From the NCBI GenBank assembly GCA_000149225.2, contig CM000688.1, positions 682,001-746,000 on the forward strand: DNA of 64,000 nucleotides, in the 5' to 3' direction. Position 1 is the stretch's first letter. The number at the start of each line of letters is the position of its first letter. Under the pieces are notes generated by a model. The model was given only the letters and a program-made list of their open reading frames with translations, searched no databases and was not told the origin of the DNA. This document shows, piece by piece, positions 19,150-29,382 of the stretch. The DNA is from Lachancea kluyveri NRRL Y-12651 (taxonomy: Eukaryota; Ascomycota; Saccharomycetes; Saccharomycetales; Saccharomycetaceae). Position numbers and translations under genes: made by a program.

Positions 19150-21193
19150 GATATACCTCACTTATTCCACAATGTAAATCGTCCCGTAAGAATCGAAGTA
19201 TAATACATGATAGTAGCAGCTTTTTTTTTTTTTTTTTTTTTTTTTCGTGAAGCAAAATATAAAGGATGGGATGATAGCTGAAGAAATTTGTTAACTTGAT
19301 GGATTTTCAGTAGTAATGTCCAATGTATTAACCAGCCAGGAACCGGAAGATCGATTAATTTACGACAATATAAATAGAACTCGGAGTTCAATCTAAGAGG
19401 AATTCTAGTTATAAGTATAAATGAACGGTTCTGGTGTACTAAACCAAAATATAAGTTCTATGAAAATAAATTCCTGGTCATCCGTCTATCGAAAAGCTTG
19501 ATTATGACCGGTAATTTTACATTAACTAAATCATTATACTGTACATATACCTATTAGGAATTCATAAATGCACGTGAGTTGGCCAAGTCTAGTGCATAAC
19601 TAGACCAATACAGGTACTTGGTTTTTGAAATCAGGTAAATTTGGTTGTATTAAAGTGTTGGAACGAAATAGCTTATTCTGTGAGTGCGGTGACCAGTTTA
19701 ATGTCATAACTATCAAACACACCCATAGCAGTATTACCAAATAATGCTCAACAGTGTACTCAAATATTTGACCATCAAAAGTTCCAAAGATACCTTTAGA
19801 CTATCAGTACTTTTCACACCAAAAAATATCGAATTAAAAAAAAAGACCAAAAAAAAAAACTTTGTTTTACCAGGCACCAAATATTAGGAGGTTTTATTCA
19901 CCCTCGGGCTAAACAGTTTTTCATCGTGTCTGTAAATAAAGAGAGAAGAAGAGTGAACAGATAATCAATAAAAATCCAACTATTTGTCCCTACGATTCTA
20001 TCTAGTGAAGCTTTAAACTCCTCTGAAGTATCAAATCAAAATTATCTATCAGATATTAGAGGTTCTTTACTCTCGCGTATCTGTGCCACCGTCACACGAA
20101 AAAGAAAAGTTTCTGTGCAACGACTGTCATTTCCTTGATATAACGCGCGACAAATAACATCTGAATAAACTTTTGCGTATTGAAAATCAAAGCCCAACGC
20201 GAGCGTTATAACAACTGAAGAATTTCAAACTCCACTTTTAAATATGGCTTCAAAAAAAGTACAGTCCCACTCATATTATTAGTTTAAAGACAGTTTACCC
20301 GAGCAGCAACACTAGTGGATGGCAATCCTTTATTCTTAGGGTTAAATACTCACGATTAATTCATTGAACTACCTTTCTCTTCTTACTGACAACAAACTAC
20401 TTTTTCTTTACAAGTATACTGTTAGATTAGGACTCCCAAGATCATAGTGGAAATTGTTTGTACGAAGGCGTGTCGAATCCTTCTATTCAATATATTTTTA
20501 AATCCCAAGACCTAACTATATAGAGCCAGAATACTTACACTTAGAATTACACAGAAAAGTTCAAGTATTTTCCTTGAATAGAATAGTTTCATTAGATTTT
20601 TCGATAGCCTGGTAATAATTTTTGTAGATATTTTACTCCGTGATGGAAACAGCATAAAAGACATAGAAGACATTTTAAGTTTAGCTAGATACATGAACCT
20701 AACTGTAGCTGCAAATATATTTGAGTATCAGATTCATGTTCAGCGTTTGTAACTAACGTACCATATCGATCAAAAAAGCGTGTCAAAGAGAGAGTTCTAA
20801 AAAAAAAAGGTAAAGGAGTATACTTAAAAATATTTTTTTTAATTAATGAAACAGGAGGATAGATACTGTTTTTGGAATACATCTGTGTATATACAAGGGT
20901 TTGAACGTATCAACCAACTAATCAAGCCACGTTTCTTTACATTAAGCCAATAACAAACAATGATATTGAATATGTAGCGTATTATTTCCTGTTCTTATAA
21001 AGGATAAAAGAGTACTTCCTACCCTTTTCACCGTATTTAGTATCTTTGTTGGCATCACAGAATCGGCCATGCTAAATCGTTCAAAAATACGAGTGAGTTG
21101 AGAATAATTCTGTTTCTGCAGCTGCTTTAGTTATTGGAGAGAAATAAATTCTTTTATTTTTATTATCTGTACACAAATATACGATATATTCTG
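19150..21193. other. AT-rich region of about 2 kb without a recognised gene
   Basis: Follows the solo LTR. It includes a 25-T tract (19221-19245), several A runs (near 19837-19860 and 20800), and only short ORFs of up to 65 codons. At 19656-19670 a 15-base copy of the LTR start (TGTTGGAACGAAATA) occurs, but what follows does not read as the same LTR. The region may contain strongly decayed transposon pieces, as is common near tRNA genes; I cannot name any with confidence. Confidence 0.45.
19221..19245 (+). repeat. Poly(T) tract, 25 nt
   Basis: Uninterrupted 25-T run in the gene-free region just downstream of the solo LTR. Confidence 0.8.
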
Positions 21194-23233
21194 TTAGATT
21201 TCCAGGCTTGAATTACCTATCAGAACAGCAGGAGATTTTGAGGTATCGAAACCCTTCAAAGCCGACGGGAGGCTCGTTGCAATGTAGTGTTTTCCAGGTG
21301 TAAAGGTGGTAAAATTGTACGGATTCTCATTATAACAAGAGAAGGAGGCAGTTGACAAACTCTTTGATTTTGGTCGCATCGAATGGTCACTTTTTTCATG
21401 TGAAAAAGAAGTTGTACAACCAGTCCACGTTTTGAAAGTATGATTTACATAGCCTATGATCGAAGAAAACTTGTTGTTATCCTGTGTCTTATAAGTAGAC
21501 GGTGTTTTCAGATAGGTCATTTCTAGATTCTTGTTCAAAGGTGATACATATCGATACTTTGACCTTTTAGATGTCCTAATATCACTCATAAGTGATTCTT
21601 TGCTTCCGTTCCCATCCACGTAAGGAAAACTGACCTTTGTCTTATTGTTACCTAAACCAAAACTTGGTGAAACTGATCTGCAAAGTATAGTTTTTGCAGC
21701 CTCGCTCTCAATCCCACTTGGAGTATTACTATTTGGCGCGCCGAGTTCATGACGCTCCGCATAGCTCTTGGCAAAATTATCCAAGGATCTACCAGAATCC
21801 AAGCTAAAGTTTTGGATATCCATCGGATCATGATTAAACTTTCTCTCGTTAAATTTCAAAGACTCATGAAATTTTTCGACAGATTGTTTACAAATATACC
21901 CTGGCTCACTTGTATTTGCTGTATTTCTAAAGAGGTTTCCACATTTTTTTATAACGTTTTGGTTAATACTAGAAATCAGATATTTCAAACGTGATTTCTT
22001 TTTTGCTTGTTTTGAACACCCATTAGTCCTATAATTGGGATATATTTCCCCAAAGTCTGCACCTGTTCTTGGACTAATGATTTTTCTGATAGTGCATGGA
22101 ACATCTTTGTCATTCTTACTGAAGTCATCCGGCAGAGTGTGCAGCTGGTTAGTACATTTATCAGAGAAGCATACACTGGCAGACGTTGATAAAGCATGCT
22201 TCCCATTTTCAGAAATGTAAATTTCACTTTTCTCATTGCTCTTTAATGCTTCAGAACCAATAGGTTGCAGGGTTTTACTGGAAGAACAAGACGAATGGTA
22301 CAGCCCTTTTGCGTTGAGCACTGCATCCGCCTTTGCAAGTTCATTTTGAACATCCTTGTCTAAGTTCTGAATAGCTGAAAATAGACATTGACTTTGAGAT
22401 ATGATTTCTCCTAAGTCAATTTCATCATCACCTTCATGCTCATCGGAAAAGAAGGAGAGAATTTCTTCGTTAGTTTGAAGTTTTTCTCGGTGTCCAATAC
22501 TAGTGCTCCAGCACATCAAAAAACCTGGATGTAATTCTTTGTGGTGTTCTTTTTCATCAGGTGGAGAGCGCGATGTTTGTGAATCTGCTACAATAGTAGA
22601 GGACTGGCTGTGATTTTGAGAACCCTCTATATCTACGTGATCAAGTTCATCTTTCCTAACATTCATGTCATCTTCCACACCTTTACCAGAAGCCGAAGCG
22701 TCACTGTCACACGCATATGCCTGCTTATCAAAACTAGAAATATCTTTAAAATTTTTCTTTGAGACAACATCAAGGTTAAATTTAAGGCGTGTTATTTCAG
22801 GAGTGTAGGGGTCGGCCAACGTGCTTTCGTCTATACCTGCATGTAGTTCATCAAATCGAAGAGAGTTTTCATTATTACGCCACTGTTCGCTAAGAGGGCT
22901 ACTAAGCTGGTCTTCGTTTACCAGCACTATTATTTCCTCACCATCAGTTTCTCCTTCCTTCTCTTCAAGATAATAATTAGAGAGCAAACACCTAGTGCTT
23001 TCTAGGGAAGTTGCGTTATCTATCTTTTCCTGTTCTAAAGGATCCATTACTTCTAGCGAACCTTGTATCATTGACTCATCTGAGTGGCTGAACAATCTTT
23101 CAAATAAAAGAAAAAAGGCCAAACGTTCAATGAAATCAATAAAGGCTCCATCAATACCTCTGCTCAAGGCTGCTGTTTTTTGTGTGGCCTGACATCCGTA
23201 GTAACGCATAGTATTTTGTGTCATGGCGCACAA
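21194..23233 (-). CDS. Uncharacterised 679-residue Ser-rich protein
   Basis: A single long frame of 679 codons that I do not recognise. The first ~50 residues include a hydrophobic/aromatic segment (FIDFIERLAFFLLFERLF); the rest is hydrophilic, rich in Ser, Asn, Asp and Lys, and probably largely disordered, with basic patches (KQAKKKSRLKYL, RTSKRSKYRYV) and many phosphorylatable Ser/Thr-Pro sites. Met55 or Met63 (MDPLEQEK) are possible alternative starts. Strand and position, divergent from MRL1, equal those of S. cerevisiae YPR078C (372 residues, function unknown), so it could be its diverged or extended counterpart, but I cannot confirm sequence similarity. Length and absence of stops make a chance ORF very unlikely. 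Confidence 0.75.
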   Translation of the reverse strand: MCAMTQNTMRYYGCQATQKTAALSRGIDGAFIDFIERLAFFLLFERLFSHSDESMIQGSLEVMDPLEQEKIDNATSLESTRCLLSNYYLEEKEGETDGEEIIVLVNEDQLSSPLSEQWRNNENSLRFDELHAGIDESTLADPYTPEITRLKFNLDVVSKKNFKDISSFDKQAYACDSDASASGKGVEDDMNVRKDELDHVDIEGSQNHSQSSTIVADSQTSRSPPDEKEHHKELHPGFLMCWSTSIGHREKLQTNEEILSFFSDEHEGDDEIDLGEIISQSQCLFSAIQNLDKDVQNELAKADAVLNAKGLYHSSCSSSKTLQPIGSEALKSNEKSEIYISENGKHALSTSASVCFSDKCTNQLHTLPDDFSKNDKDVPCTIRKIISPRTGADFGEIYPNYRTNGCSKQAKKKSRLKYLISSINQNVIKKCGNLFRNTANTSEPGYICKQSVEKFHESLKFNERKFNHDPMDIQNFSLDSGRSLDNFAKSYAERHELGAPNSNTPSGIESEAAKTILCRSVSPSFGLGNNKTKVSFPYVDGNGSKESLMSDIRTSKRSKYRYVSPLNKNLEMTYLKTPSTYKTQDNNKFSSIIGYVNHTFKTWTGCTTSFSHEKSDHSMRPKSKSLSTASFSCYNENPYNFTTFTPGKHYIATSLPSALKGFDTSKSPAVLIGNSSLEI

Positions 23234-23875
23234 AAAGAATTACCATAAGGAGGACCAATAAGTGAAAAAAAAAATAAAAAAAAATAGGACCTTGAGCTAT
23301 CCTTTGGTGACCTTGGATTTAAAAATTGCTGGTATAGCCATAAATACTGCAAAACTACAAAAAACTCCTTGTTTGTACTGAAGAGAAAACAATTATGGCG
23401 TCAGAGATGACATTATAATCGATTAAAAGCTACTCTTGTAGGAAATTGAGAAAACGCTAAAAACTTCACTAACCCAAGAGGTAAAATAAATATCGGTATA
23501 TACTTATTGACATTACAGGCTTTCAGGTATACTTTAAGCATTCTACAGACAACTATACTGTACCAGGTGCTTAGACATTACATATTTATTCGCTACCGAG
23601 GAGATATAGTATTATTAAACAGAGGATTTTCTGAGGGCTGAGGAGCCCACTGCATATTTGAGGAGTGCTTATATCTAATAGGTTCATAAAGCTATATGAT
23701 TCAAGGAAACTACACTGCTATCTTCATTTTTTTTGGCCTACTAAAAACGATGGTTTCATGCAGAAGCTCGGATAGCACCGTCCACACCGCGGATCCAAAC
23801 GCGATCAAACTTTCACAAGAAAACAAATAGTCTCTGACTAAAAGGCAGCAAGGGAGCGAAAAGCAGAGCAGTCCT
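23234..23875. other. Divergent promoter region, 679-residue gene / MRL1
   Basis: Spacer of 642 bp, AT-rich, with short A tracts at 23264-23284. No ORF or RNA recognised. It must hold the promoters of both flanking genes. Confidence 0.5.
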
Positions 23876-24925
23876 ATGTTTACTATTCAATATAAGAGAT
23901 TGATTCTCATACTACTAGCCGTCGCTGCACTCCTATCAATAGCCAATTATAGCCACCGTCAGCACCATCACGAAATCGAGAGCTCCATGATAGATGCCAC
24001 CAACGCAACAATGACAGCCGACGGTGTTGCGTATACGGATGATACAACTAATGGGGGAGAAGACGGAAACGACGAGCTGTTTTGTGCCATAATGAAATCG
24101 ACAACGGGCGCGTACATTGACCTCTCACAGCTTTCCTCAACACCAAATAAACTACGCAAGGGCCAACGGTCACGTAACAGGAAAAAAGAGTCGGGCAAAA
24201 CCAGATGGCTGGTAAAAGGCTGGGGTTACAAAACCAACTTTACCTTAGGAATTTGCTCTAGTCCAGTTACAGATAAAGAAGAGAACGTGCTCTCAAATGT
24301 CACTGGAGGATATTACGTGGATCCAAAGAGTGAAGAATTGGTATCGATCGGTCAGTTTAAAACGACGCCGAAATACACAGGGAAAAAGATAACGCTGGCA
24401 TACGAGAATGGTGATACGTGCCCCAACGGAGTTGACAAGAAATCTACTCTACTAAACTTTATCTGTGATAAGGATATTCCAACGAAGGCGCAGATAAGTT
24501 TTATCGGCAGTTTGCACGACTGCTCTTACTTTTTCGAAGTAAGAAGCATCCATGCGTGTCCTGCATCCCTCAAGAGCAACGACATAAACGTGCTAGGTAT
24601 ATTTTTCGGCATTTTCTTTGTATTCTTCGCAGTTGAGTATGGGAGACGTTGGTTCTACAAGAAGTTGAGGGTTCACCTGAGACCCAACTCGGTCGGAATC
24701 AGTGAGGACACCCGTCCGAGATGGGAAAGTGTGGAAAGTGAACCACGGTGGAAGACCGCTCTAAAAGGGATATTTCGAGGTACGGCAAGTGCCGGTAAGA
24801 ATGGTGCCATTAAGTTGACCTCTACAAGCAACGGATTCGGCAGAAGCAACGACACACTGGTCAGAGACATGGAGGCGCAGAACGAGTTACTGGACAGTCT
24901 GGAGGTCAATAGTGTTGATAGCTAG
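23876..24925 (+). CDS. MRL1: Mrl1, mannose-6-phosphate-receptor-like sorting protein
   Basis: Type I membrane protein related to mammalian cation-dependent mannose-6-phosphate receptors. In yeast it cycles between Golgi and endosomes and helps deliver vacuolar hydrolases. Visible: an N-terminal signal or anchor segment (LILILLAVAALLSIANYS, about residues 10-27), a luminal MRH-type domain with conserved cysteines (C...GICSSP, GDTCPNGVDKKSTLLNFICD, HDCSYFFEVRSIHACP), one transmembrane helix (VLGIFFGIFFVFFAVEYG, about 238-255) and a cytosolic tail of about 90 residues. NxT/S glycosylation sites are present. Length 349 against 381 in S. cerevisiae. Position directly upstream of the EF-1alpha gene agrees with chromosome XVI order (MRL1-TEF1). 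Confidence 0.92.
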   Translation: MFTIQYKRLILILLAVAALLSIANYSHRQHHHEIESSMIDATNATMTADGVAYTDDTTNGGEDGNDELFCAIMKSTTGAYIDLSQLSSTPNKLRKGQRSRNRKKESGKTRWLVKGWGYKTNFTLGICSSPVTDKEENVLSNVTGGYYVDPKSEELVSIGQFKTTPKYTGKKITLAYENGDTCPNGVDKKSTLLNFICDKDIPTKAQISFIGSLHDCSYFFEVRSIHACPASLKSNDINVLGIFFGIFFVFFAVEYGRRWFYKKLRVHLRPNSVGISEDTRPRWESVESEPRWKTALKGIFRGTASAGKNGAIKLTSTSNGFGRSNDTLVRDMEAQNELLDSLEVNSVDS

Positions 24926-25557
24926 ATGTATATATAAACGGAATACGGTTGGCCCAGGCCAAAGAAGCCTTCGGTGTAGAGATAGCTCTATGTACGGAAA
25001 AGGGGAGCGCGATTAGGAGATGCCCTATATTAGGGCTTATACACCCTCCCCTGGTCAGCCGTGCGACATAGAACATTGGACTGCTTTTAGCCTCGCGGGA
25101 AGGTGTACCACCCCCTCTCCCCCCTTCCCCTCCTCGACCGGAATTAAACGAGCCACAGCAGAAATGGGAAAACATTGGCGTTGGCAATGGCTGCTAAGTG
25201 ACTGCCACATGTCAAGGTGTTAGCATGCAGATGTACCCATTGGACACCGATGTTGCAGTAGTAGGACTGTTTCAAGCAATACATGCCTAGCGTGGACGCA
25301 AACACACGTACACCAAGCAAAAACCATCTTTTGCATGACAGAGATCTGATAAACCCAGTCACCGCATCAACAGTCAGCCCAAAACGGGCCATTAAAAATG
25401 ACTCTGACACCACCGGCCCCGCACGCAGAGAGCGCTTCGAACGGCCACGTTGCCCTAACCTTTTGGCTCGGCGAAGAGGGACCAACTTTCCATAAACGGC
25501 AAGCATCAGAAACCGTATCCGGAAATACCTGCCATATACGGAAGGTAATGAAACACG

Positions 25558-25568
25558 ACACCCATTCC
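25558..25568 (+). promoter_or_regulatory. Rap1-like site (UASrpg) of the EF-1alpha gene
   Basis: ACACCCATTCC resembles the Rap1 consensus ACACCCATACATT over its first eight bases and lies about 190-200 bp upstream of the start codon. S. cerevisiae TEF genes are driven by Rap1 sites in the same region. Imperfect match, so tentative. Confidence 0.4.
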
Positions 25569-25664
25569 CCATACTGTCGTTTCTTTTTTATCCCGAGGCG
25601 CTCATTACTCAACGTAATAGCCCACACGGTGGCAAACTCTCACGCAGGAAAAATTTTTTTCTGG

Positions 25665-25672
25665 TATAAAAG
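25665..25672 (+). promoter_or_regulatory. TATA box of the EF-1alpha gene
   Basis: TATAAAAG 85-92 bp upstream of the ATG, followed by a CT-rich segment (CCCTCTCCCTTCTGC...), the classical arrangement of very strong yeast promoters. Confidence 0.7.
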
Positions 25673-25756
25673 CATTGGGATGGCCCCCTGTTCCCTCTCC
25701 CTTCTGCTTTTTTCCTTTTGGTTCTTTTCTTAAACCAACGAATACTAATAGTAAAA

Positions 25757-27133
25757 ATGGGTAAGGCAAAGTCTCACGTTAACGTTGTCGTTATTGGTCA
25801 CGTCGATTCCGGTAAGTCTACTACCACCGGTCACTTGATTTACAAGTGTGGTGGTATCGACAAGAGAACCATCGAAAAGTTTGAAAAGGAAGCCGCTGAA
25901 TTAGGTAAGGGTTCTTTCAAGTACGCTTGGGTTTTGGACAAGTTAAAGGCTGAAAGAGAAAGAGGTATCACTATCGATATCGCTTTGTGGAAGTTTGAAA
26001 CTCCAAAGTACGAAGTTACCGTTATTGATGCTCCAGGTCACAGAGATTTCATCAAGAACATGATTACTGGTACTTCCCAAGCTGATTGTGCTATTTTGAT
26101 TATTGCTGGTGGTGTCGGTGAATTTGAAGCCGGTATCTCCAAGGATGGTCAAACCAGAGAACACGCTTTGTTGGCCTACACTTTGGGTGTCAAGCAATTG
26201 ATTGTTGCTATCAACAAGATGGACTCTGTCAAGTGGGATGAATCTCGTTACCAAGAAATTGTTAAGGAAACTTCCAACTTTATCAAGAAGGTTGGTTACA
26301 ACCCAAAGACTGTTCCATTTGTCCCAATCTCTGGTTGGAACGGTGACAACATGATTGAACCAACTACCAACGCCTCCTGGTACAAGGGTTGGGAAAAGGA
26401 AACCAAGGCTGGTGTCGTCAAGGGTAAGACCTTGTTGGAAGCCATTGACTCTATTGAACAACCTTCCAGACCAACTGACAAGCCATTGAGATTGCCATTG
26501 CAAGATGTTTACAAGATTGGTGGTATTGGTACGGTGCCAGTCGGTAGAGTCGAAACCGGTGTTATCAAGCCAGGTATGATTGTTACCTTTGCCCCAGCCG
26601 GTGTCACTACCGAAGTCAAGTCCGTCGAAATGCATCACGAACAATTGGAACAAGGTGTCCCAGGTGACAACGTTGGTTTCAACGTCAAGAACGTTTCCGT
26701 CAAGGAAATTAGAAGAGGTAACGTCTGTGGTGACTCCAAGAACGATCCACCAAAGGGTGCTGCTTCTTTCAACGCCACCGTCATTGTCTTGAACCACCCA
26801 GGTCAAATCTCTGCCGGTTACTCTCCAGTTTTGGACTGTCACACTGCCCACATTGCTTGTAGATTCGACGAATTGTTGGAAAAGAATGACAGAAGATCTG
26901 GTAAGAAGTTGGAAGACCATCCAAAATTCTTGAAGTCTGGTGACGCTGCTTTGGTTAAGTTTGTTCCATCCAAGCCATTGTGTGTTGAAGCTTTCACTGA
27001 CTACCCACCATTGGGTAGATTTGCTGTCAGAGACATGAGACAAACTGTCGCTGTCGGTGTCATCAAGTCTGTTGACAAGTCTGACAAGGCTGGTAAGGTC
27101 ACCAAGGCTGCTCAAAAGGCTGCTAAGAAATAG
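25757..27133 (+). CDS. TEF1: Translation elongation factor EF-1alpha (eEF1A)
   Basis: GTPase that delivers aminoacyl-tRNA to the ribosomal A site; abundant cytosolic protein. The start is fixed at [20 protein letters not shown], giving 458 residues as in S. cerevisiae; the frame is open 13 codons further upstream but that stretch is promoter/leader. G motifs: GHVDSGKST (about 14-22), DAPGH (91-95), NKMD (153-156). Domains 2 and 3 follow and a Lys-rich C-terminus closes the protein. Codon use is extremely biased to the preferred yeast set, which also opens a 390-codon antisense frame with no meaning. S. cerevisiae has two identical copies, TEF1 and TEF2; this is the single-copy counterpart. 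Confidence 0.99.
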   Translation: MGKAKSHVNVVVIGHVDSGKSTTTGHLIYKCGGIDKRTIEKFEKEAAELGKGSFKYAWVLDKLKAERERGITIDIALWKFETPKYEVTVIDAPGHRDFIKNMITGTSQADCAILIIAGGVGEFEAGISKDGQTREHALLAYTLGVKQLIVAINKMDSVKWDESRYQEIVKETSNFIKKVGYNPKTVPFVPISGWNGDNMIEPTTNASWYKGWEKETKAGVVKGKTLLEAIDSIEQPSRPTDKPLRLPLQDVYKIGGIGTVPVGRVETGVIKPGMIVTFAPAGVTTEVKSVEMHHEQLEQGVPGDNVGFNVKNVSVKEIRRGNVCGDSKNDPPKGAASFNATVIVLNHPGQISAGYSPVLDCHTAHIACRFDELLEKNDRRSGKKLEDHPKFLKSGDAALVKFVPSKPLCVEAFTDYPPLGRFAVRDMRQTVAVGVIKSVDKSDKAGKVTKAAQKAAKK

Positions 27134-27446
27134 ATTAACTGACTTTACTAAATCTTTATTTTGTATAGTTTTATTTAGTGCAGTTTTCTATTAATTGATT
27201 TGTTAGCGTGATTTATGCGATTTTTTAAATTCTCAACTCTTTTTTTGTATGTTTATAGCCTAACTTGATTCCAGATTTTATACTTTTTTTTTTTTTTTTT
27301 TTATTTTTTTTCTGATTTAGAGATTTCTCAATCGTAGAGAAAAAGTGAAAAAAACAACCTTGGACTTTCTCAAATACATATGCGACACAACTTCTACAGT
27401 AATTACACGTAACCAAGGGAGAATAGAAACGGCAACAACTCTAATA
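27134..27446. other. Intergenic EF-1alpha - MUD1
   Basis: Spacer of 313 bp containing the EF-1alpha 3' flank with AT-rich end signals and a long T tract near 27283-27310, and the MUD1 promoter. No other gene seen. Confidence 0.5.
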
Positions 27447-28460
27447 ATGCCTTATACACTTTCAAATACTAAAACGTACGTTGACCTGTATTGTACTTGT
27501 CTTTAAACCTCATCTTCTAACAGAATTACTAACCCTCTTATAATCAGACTATACCTCCGAAATCTACCAAGACGTCCCGATAGCAAGGACCACTATATTA
27601 GAATGCTACTCACCTATATCAATAGTGCGAACAAATATGTTGTCAACTCTGATTTGCCGTTACCCGCTATCAATGTGACTAGAGGCATACATACAATGAA
27701 CAACGATTTGAATTCAAATTCAAATTCAAATTCAAGCTCGATCGGTGAATTACCACTACTAGATGAAAAATTTCAAATAATATCCATCTCAATTTCAAAA
27801 TCTCCCAAGTTAAAGAACCAATGCTTTATTACTTTCTTGACTTCTGACGCTGCAAACGCTTTCCAAAAACGATTTGAATTAGAAGATTTGACGATAAAGG
27901 GCCACGCGGTACAAGTACAGCTTGCTAAAAGGGATTCTATAACAGCCTTATTTACACAGGAGGATAAAACCAAATTGGAAAAAGTTTTGAAAGTTCGTAG
28001 ATTACAGAAACTGATAGCAAAGGATTCTAAGAAATTGGAAGAAAAGAAACTAAAGAGGAAACTGAGACGTGTTCGTGCTAAGTTAAGAAACAAAGACTTC
28101 AACGAAGAACAAATACGACAAATAATCGAGGACATGAAACGTGCAAAGAAACCACCTACAGCGACCTCTAAGGCACCATCTACTGCTAGTACTAAAACTG
28201 AAAAGAGGAAAGTGGTCGAAATTGATGAAAACCCACCAAACAAAATCTTGTTGGTTCAAAATCTACCATCTGGTGTAACTCAAGAAAATGTTGTAGCTCT
28301 GTTTAAAAATGAGGGACTGGTGGAAGTCAGACTCGTCGGTATCCGTAATTTGGCGTTTGTCGAATACGATGACGTAGAAAACGCTTCAGTAGTCAGGAAT
28401 AGGTTAGGCCCGAGCCATACATGGAGAGATAAAGATATCTCCATAGGATTTGCAAAATGA
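27447..28460 (+). CDS. MUD1: Mud1, U1 snRNP A protein (two exons)
   Basis: Homologue of human U1A, a U1 snRNP component acting in pre-mRNA splicing. The gene is spliced: exon 1 is 27447-27475 (29 nt), exon 2 is 27548-28460. The spliced protein has 313 residues (298 in S. cerevisiae). Joining completes the first RNA-recognition motif: TLYLRNLPRRPDSKDHYIRM matches S. cerevisiae ALYFQNLPSRPANKENYTRL, with the RNP2 core LYLRNLP. Then come the rest of RRM1, a basic helical middle (about 135-215), and a second RRM with NKILLVQNLPSGVT and NLAFVEYDDVENA, ending ISIGFAK. An internal start at 27603 would give a protein lacking the RNP2 strand and is unlikely. S. cerevisiae MUD1 also carries a 5' intron. 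An Asn-Ser repeat lies near residue 48. Confidence 0.93.
27476..27547 (+). other. Spliceosomal intron of MUD1 (72 nt)
   Basis: 5' splice site GTACGT at 27476-27481 (a common yeast variant of GTATGT), perfect branch-point box TACTAAC at 27527-27533, and 3' splice site CAG at 27545-27547. Unspliced RNA would stop after 19 codons. After splicing the frame joins AC|A (Thr) and the protein aligns with Mud1 of S. cerevisiae through the junction. Confidence 0.9.
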
Positions 28461-28622
28461 TCCTCTTTCACCCCTTTTAGCTTTGTCCTGTTTATCGGTC
28501 CTGATTCTCAAATTCTACTTTTCATTATACAATCTTTTCTGTTGATAGTGAAAGAAATAAAACTACGCATAAATATAAGAACGTTTTTATTTACAAGAAT
28601 ATCATCCGGGTATGTTGTTCCA

Positions 28623-29096
28623 TCATTTCCCAAAAACAACTGTTCTAAAGGCAGTGAAAATAGTTTCCTTTTTCTTACCTTCAATTTCGTCCATCAATCT
28701 TTGGTAATACTGTGGGTTACCGTTAGGGCGATATAGCTTGTCACCGACATCATAGTAGTTTTTATACTTGTTACTCATAATGTTATCCAAGGATTTAATT
28801 TGCTCATGAATGCTGTCTGCAGTAAGATGTTCTTGTGGTAAGGCGTTTTGAACCTTTTTCAACAAATCTTTTTTCAAACCCAAGGGACCGGAAGTTCTGT
28901 TAATGATATCTCTAATGTCTTCTAGTGATGGCCTCTTGGTGCTATCCTTGCTGTTACTTTCGAGACCGGCAACTGGTCTGTACCTATCGAGTTGCGACTC
29001 CTTAAAAGAAACCAAATGCTTGATACGTTCTTTTGGAAACTTTTCCAAAGTCTTGACAATTTGTTTTGCAGCTTCTCTAGTAGTTTGGGTTGACAT
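28623..29096 (-). CDS. CBP6: Cbp6, mitochondrial cytochrome b translation/assembly factor
   Basis: Mitochondrial protein that with Cbp3 binds the ribosomal tunnel exit and newly made cytochrome b, promoting COB mRNA translation and bc1 complex assembly. The start is placed at MSTQTTREAAKQIVK, giving 157 residues (162 in S. cerevisiae); the same frame is open far upstream, through a T/A tract, but that part is not protein-like. Conserved blocks: FPKERIKHLVSFKESQ, INRTSGPLGLKKDLL, YYDVGDKLYRPNGNPQYYQRLM, and the C-terminus FTAFRTVVFGK. Convergent with MUD1. Same neighbours as on S. cerevisiae chromosome II. Confidence 0.95.
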   Translation of the reverse strand: MSTQTTREAAKQIVKTLEKFPKERIKHLVSFKESQLDRYRPVAGLESNSKDSTKRPSLEDIRDIINRTSGPLGLKKDLLKKVQNALPQEHLTADSIHEQIKSLDNIMSNKYKNYYDVGDKLYRPNGNPQYYQRLMDEIEGKKKETIFTAFRTVVFGK

Positions 29097-29382
29097 CGCT
29101 AAAAAACAAGGACTTTTGTACTGCTTGCTTAAGGATAGACAGGATAAATAATGAATTATTCTCTTTTTTCTTCTCTTACTTACATCTAACTGAAATTTTT
29201 CGCTTTCAACTTTTTTTTTTTTTTTTTCCACATCTTTCATCTGCCCTTTTTCGGTAAGGTGACAGAACGTACGGGTCATACTAAACACAGTACAATAAGA
29301 TTCAAATAGTGAACATAAATGGTTAGATCCAACAATAATATAGACTAAGGCCATAACAGTAATTATATCTATGTAACTGAAA

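Larger units (their letters stand above)
24926..25756. other. EF-1alpha promoter region
   Basis: Spacer of 831 bp between MRL1 and the EF-1alpha start. It is richer in GC and in C tracts (25105-25135) than most spacers here. Listed separately are a Rap1-like site and the TATA box. Overlapping ORFs of up to 142 codons exist on both strands but show no protein-like character. Confidence 0.55.

Noticed and set aside
20512-20882. Two adjacent short minus-strand ORFs (60 and 65 codons) as a possible broken gene
   Set aside because: No similarity to a known protein and composition typical for AT-rich spacer; not enough to call a pseudogene.
25628-25636. Perfect proteasome-associated control element GGTGGCAAA (Rpn4 site) upstream of EF-1alpha
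   Set aside because: The same 9-mer also occurs inside the coding region near 15228, and one or two matches are expected by chance in this window; no proteasome gene is adjacent.
24906-25733. Overlapping ORFs of 93-142 codons in the EF-1alpha promoter
   Set aside because: They overlap each other on both strands, have no protein-like composition, and cover the promoter of a very strongly expressed gene.
25943-27115. 390-codon antisense ORF opposite EF-1alpha
   Set aside because: A side effect of extreme codon bias: the preferred codons seldom give stop codons on the opposite strand. The composition is not protein-like and the sense protein is certain.
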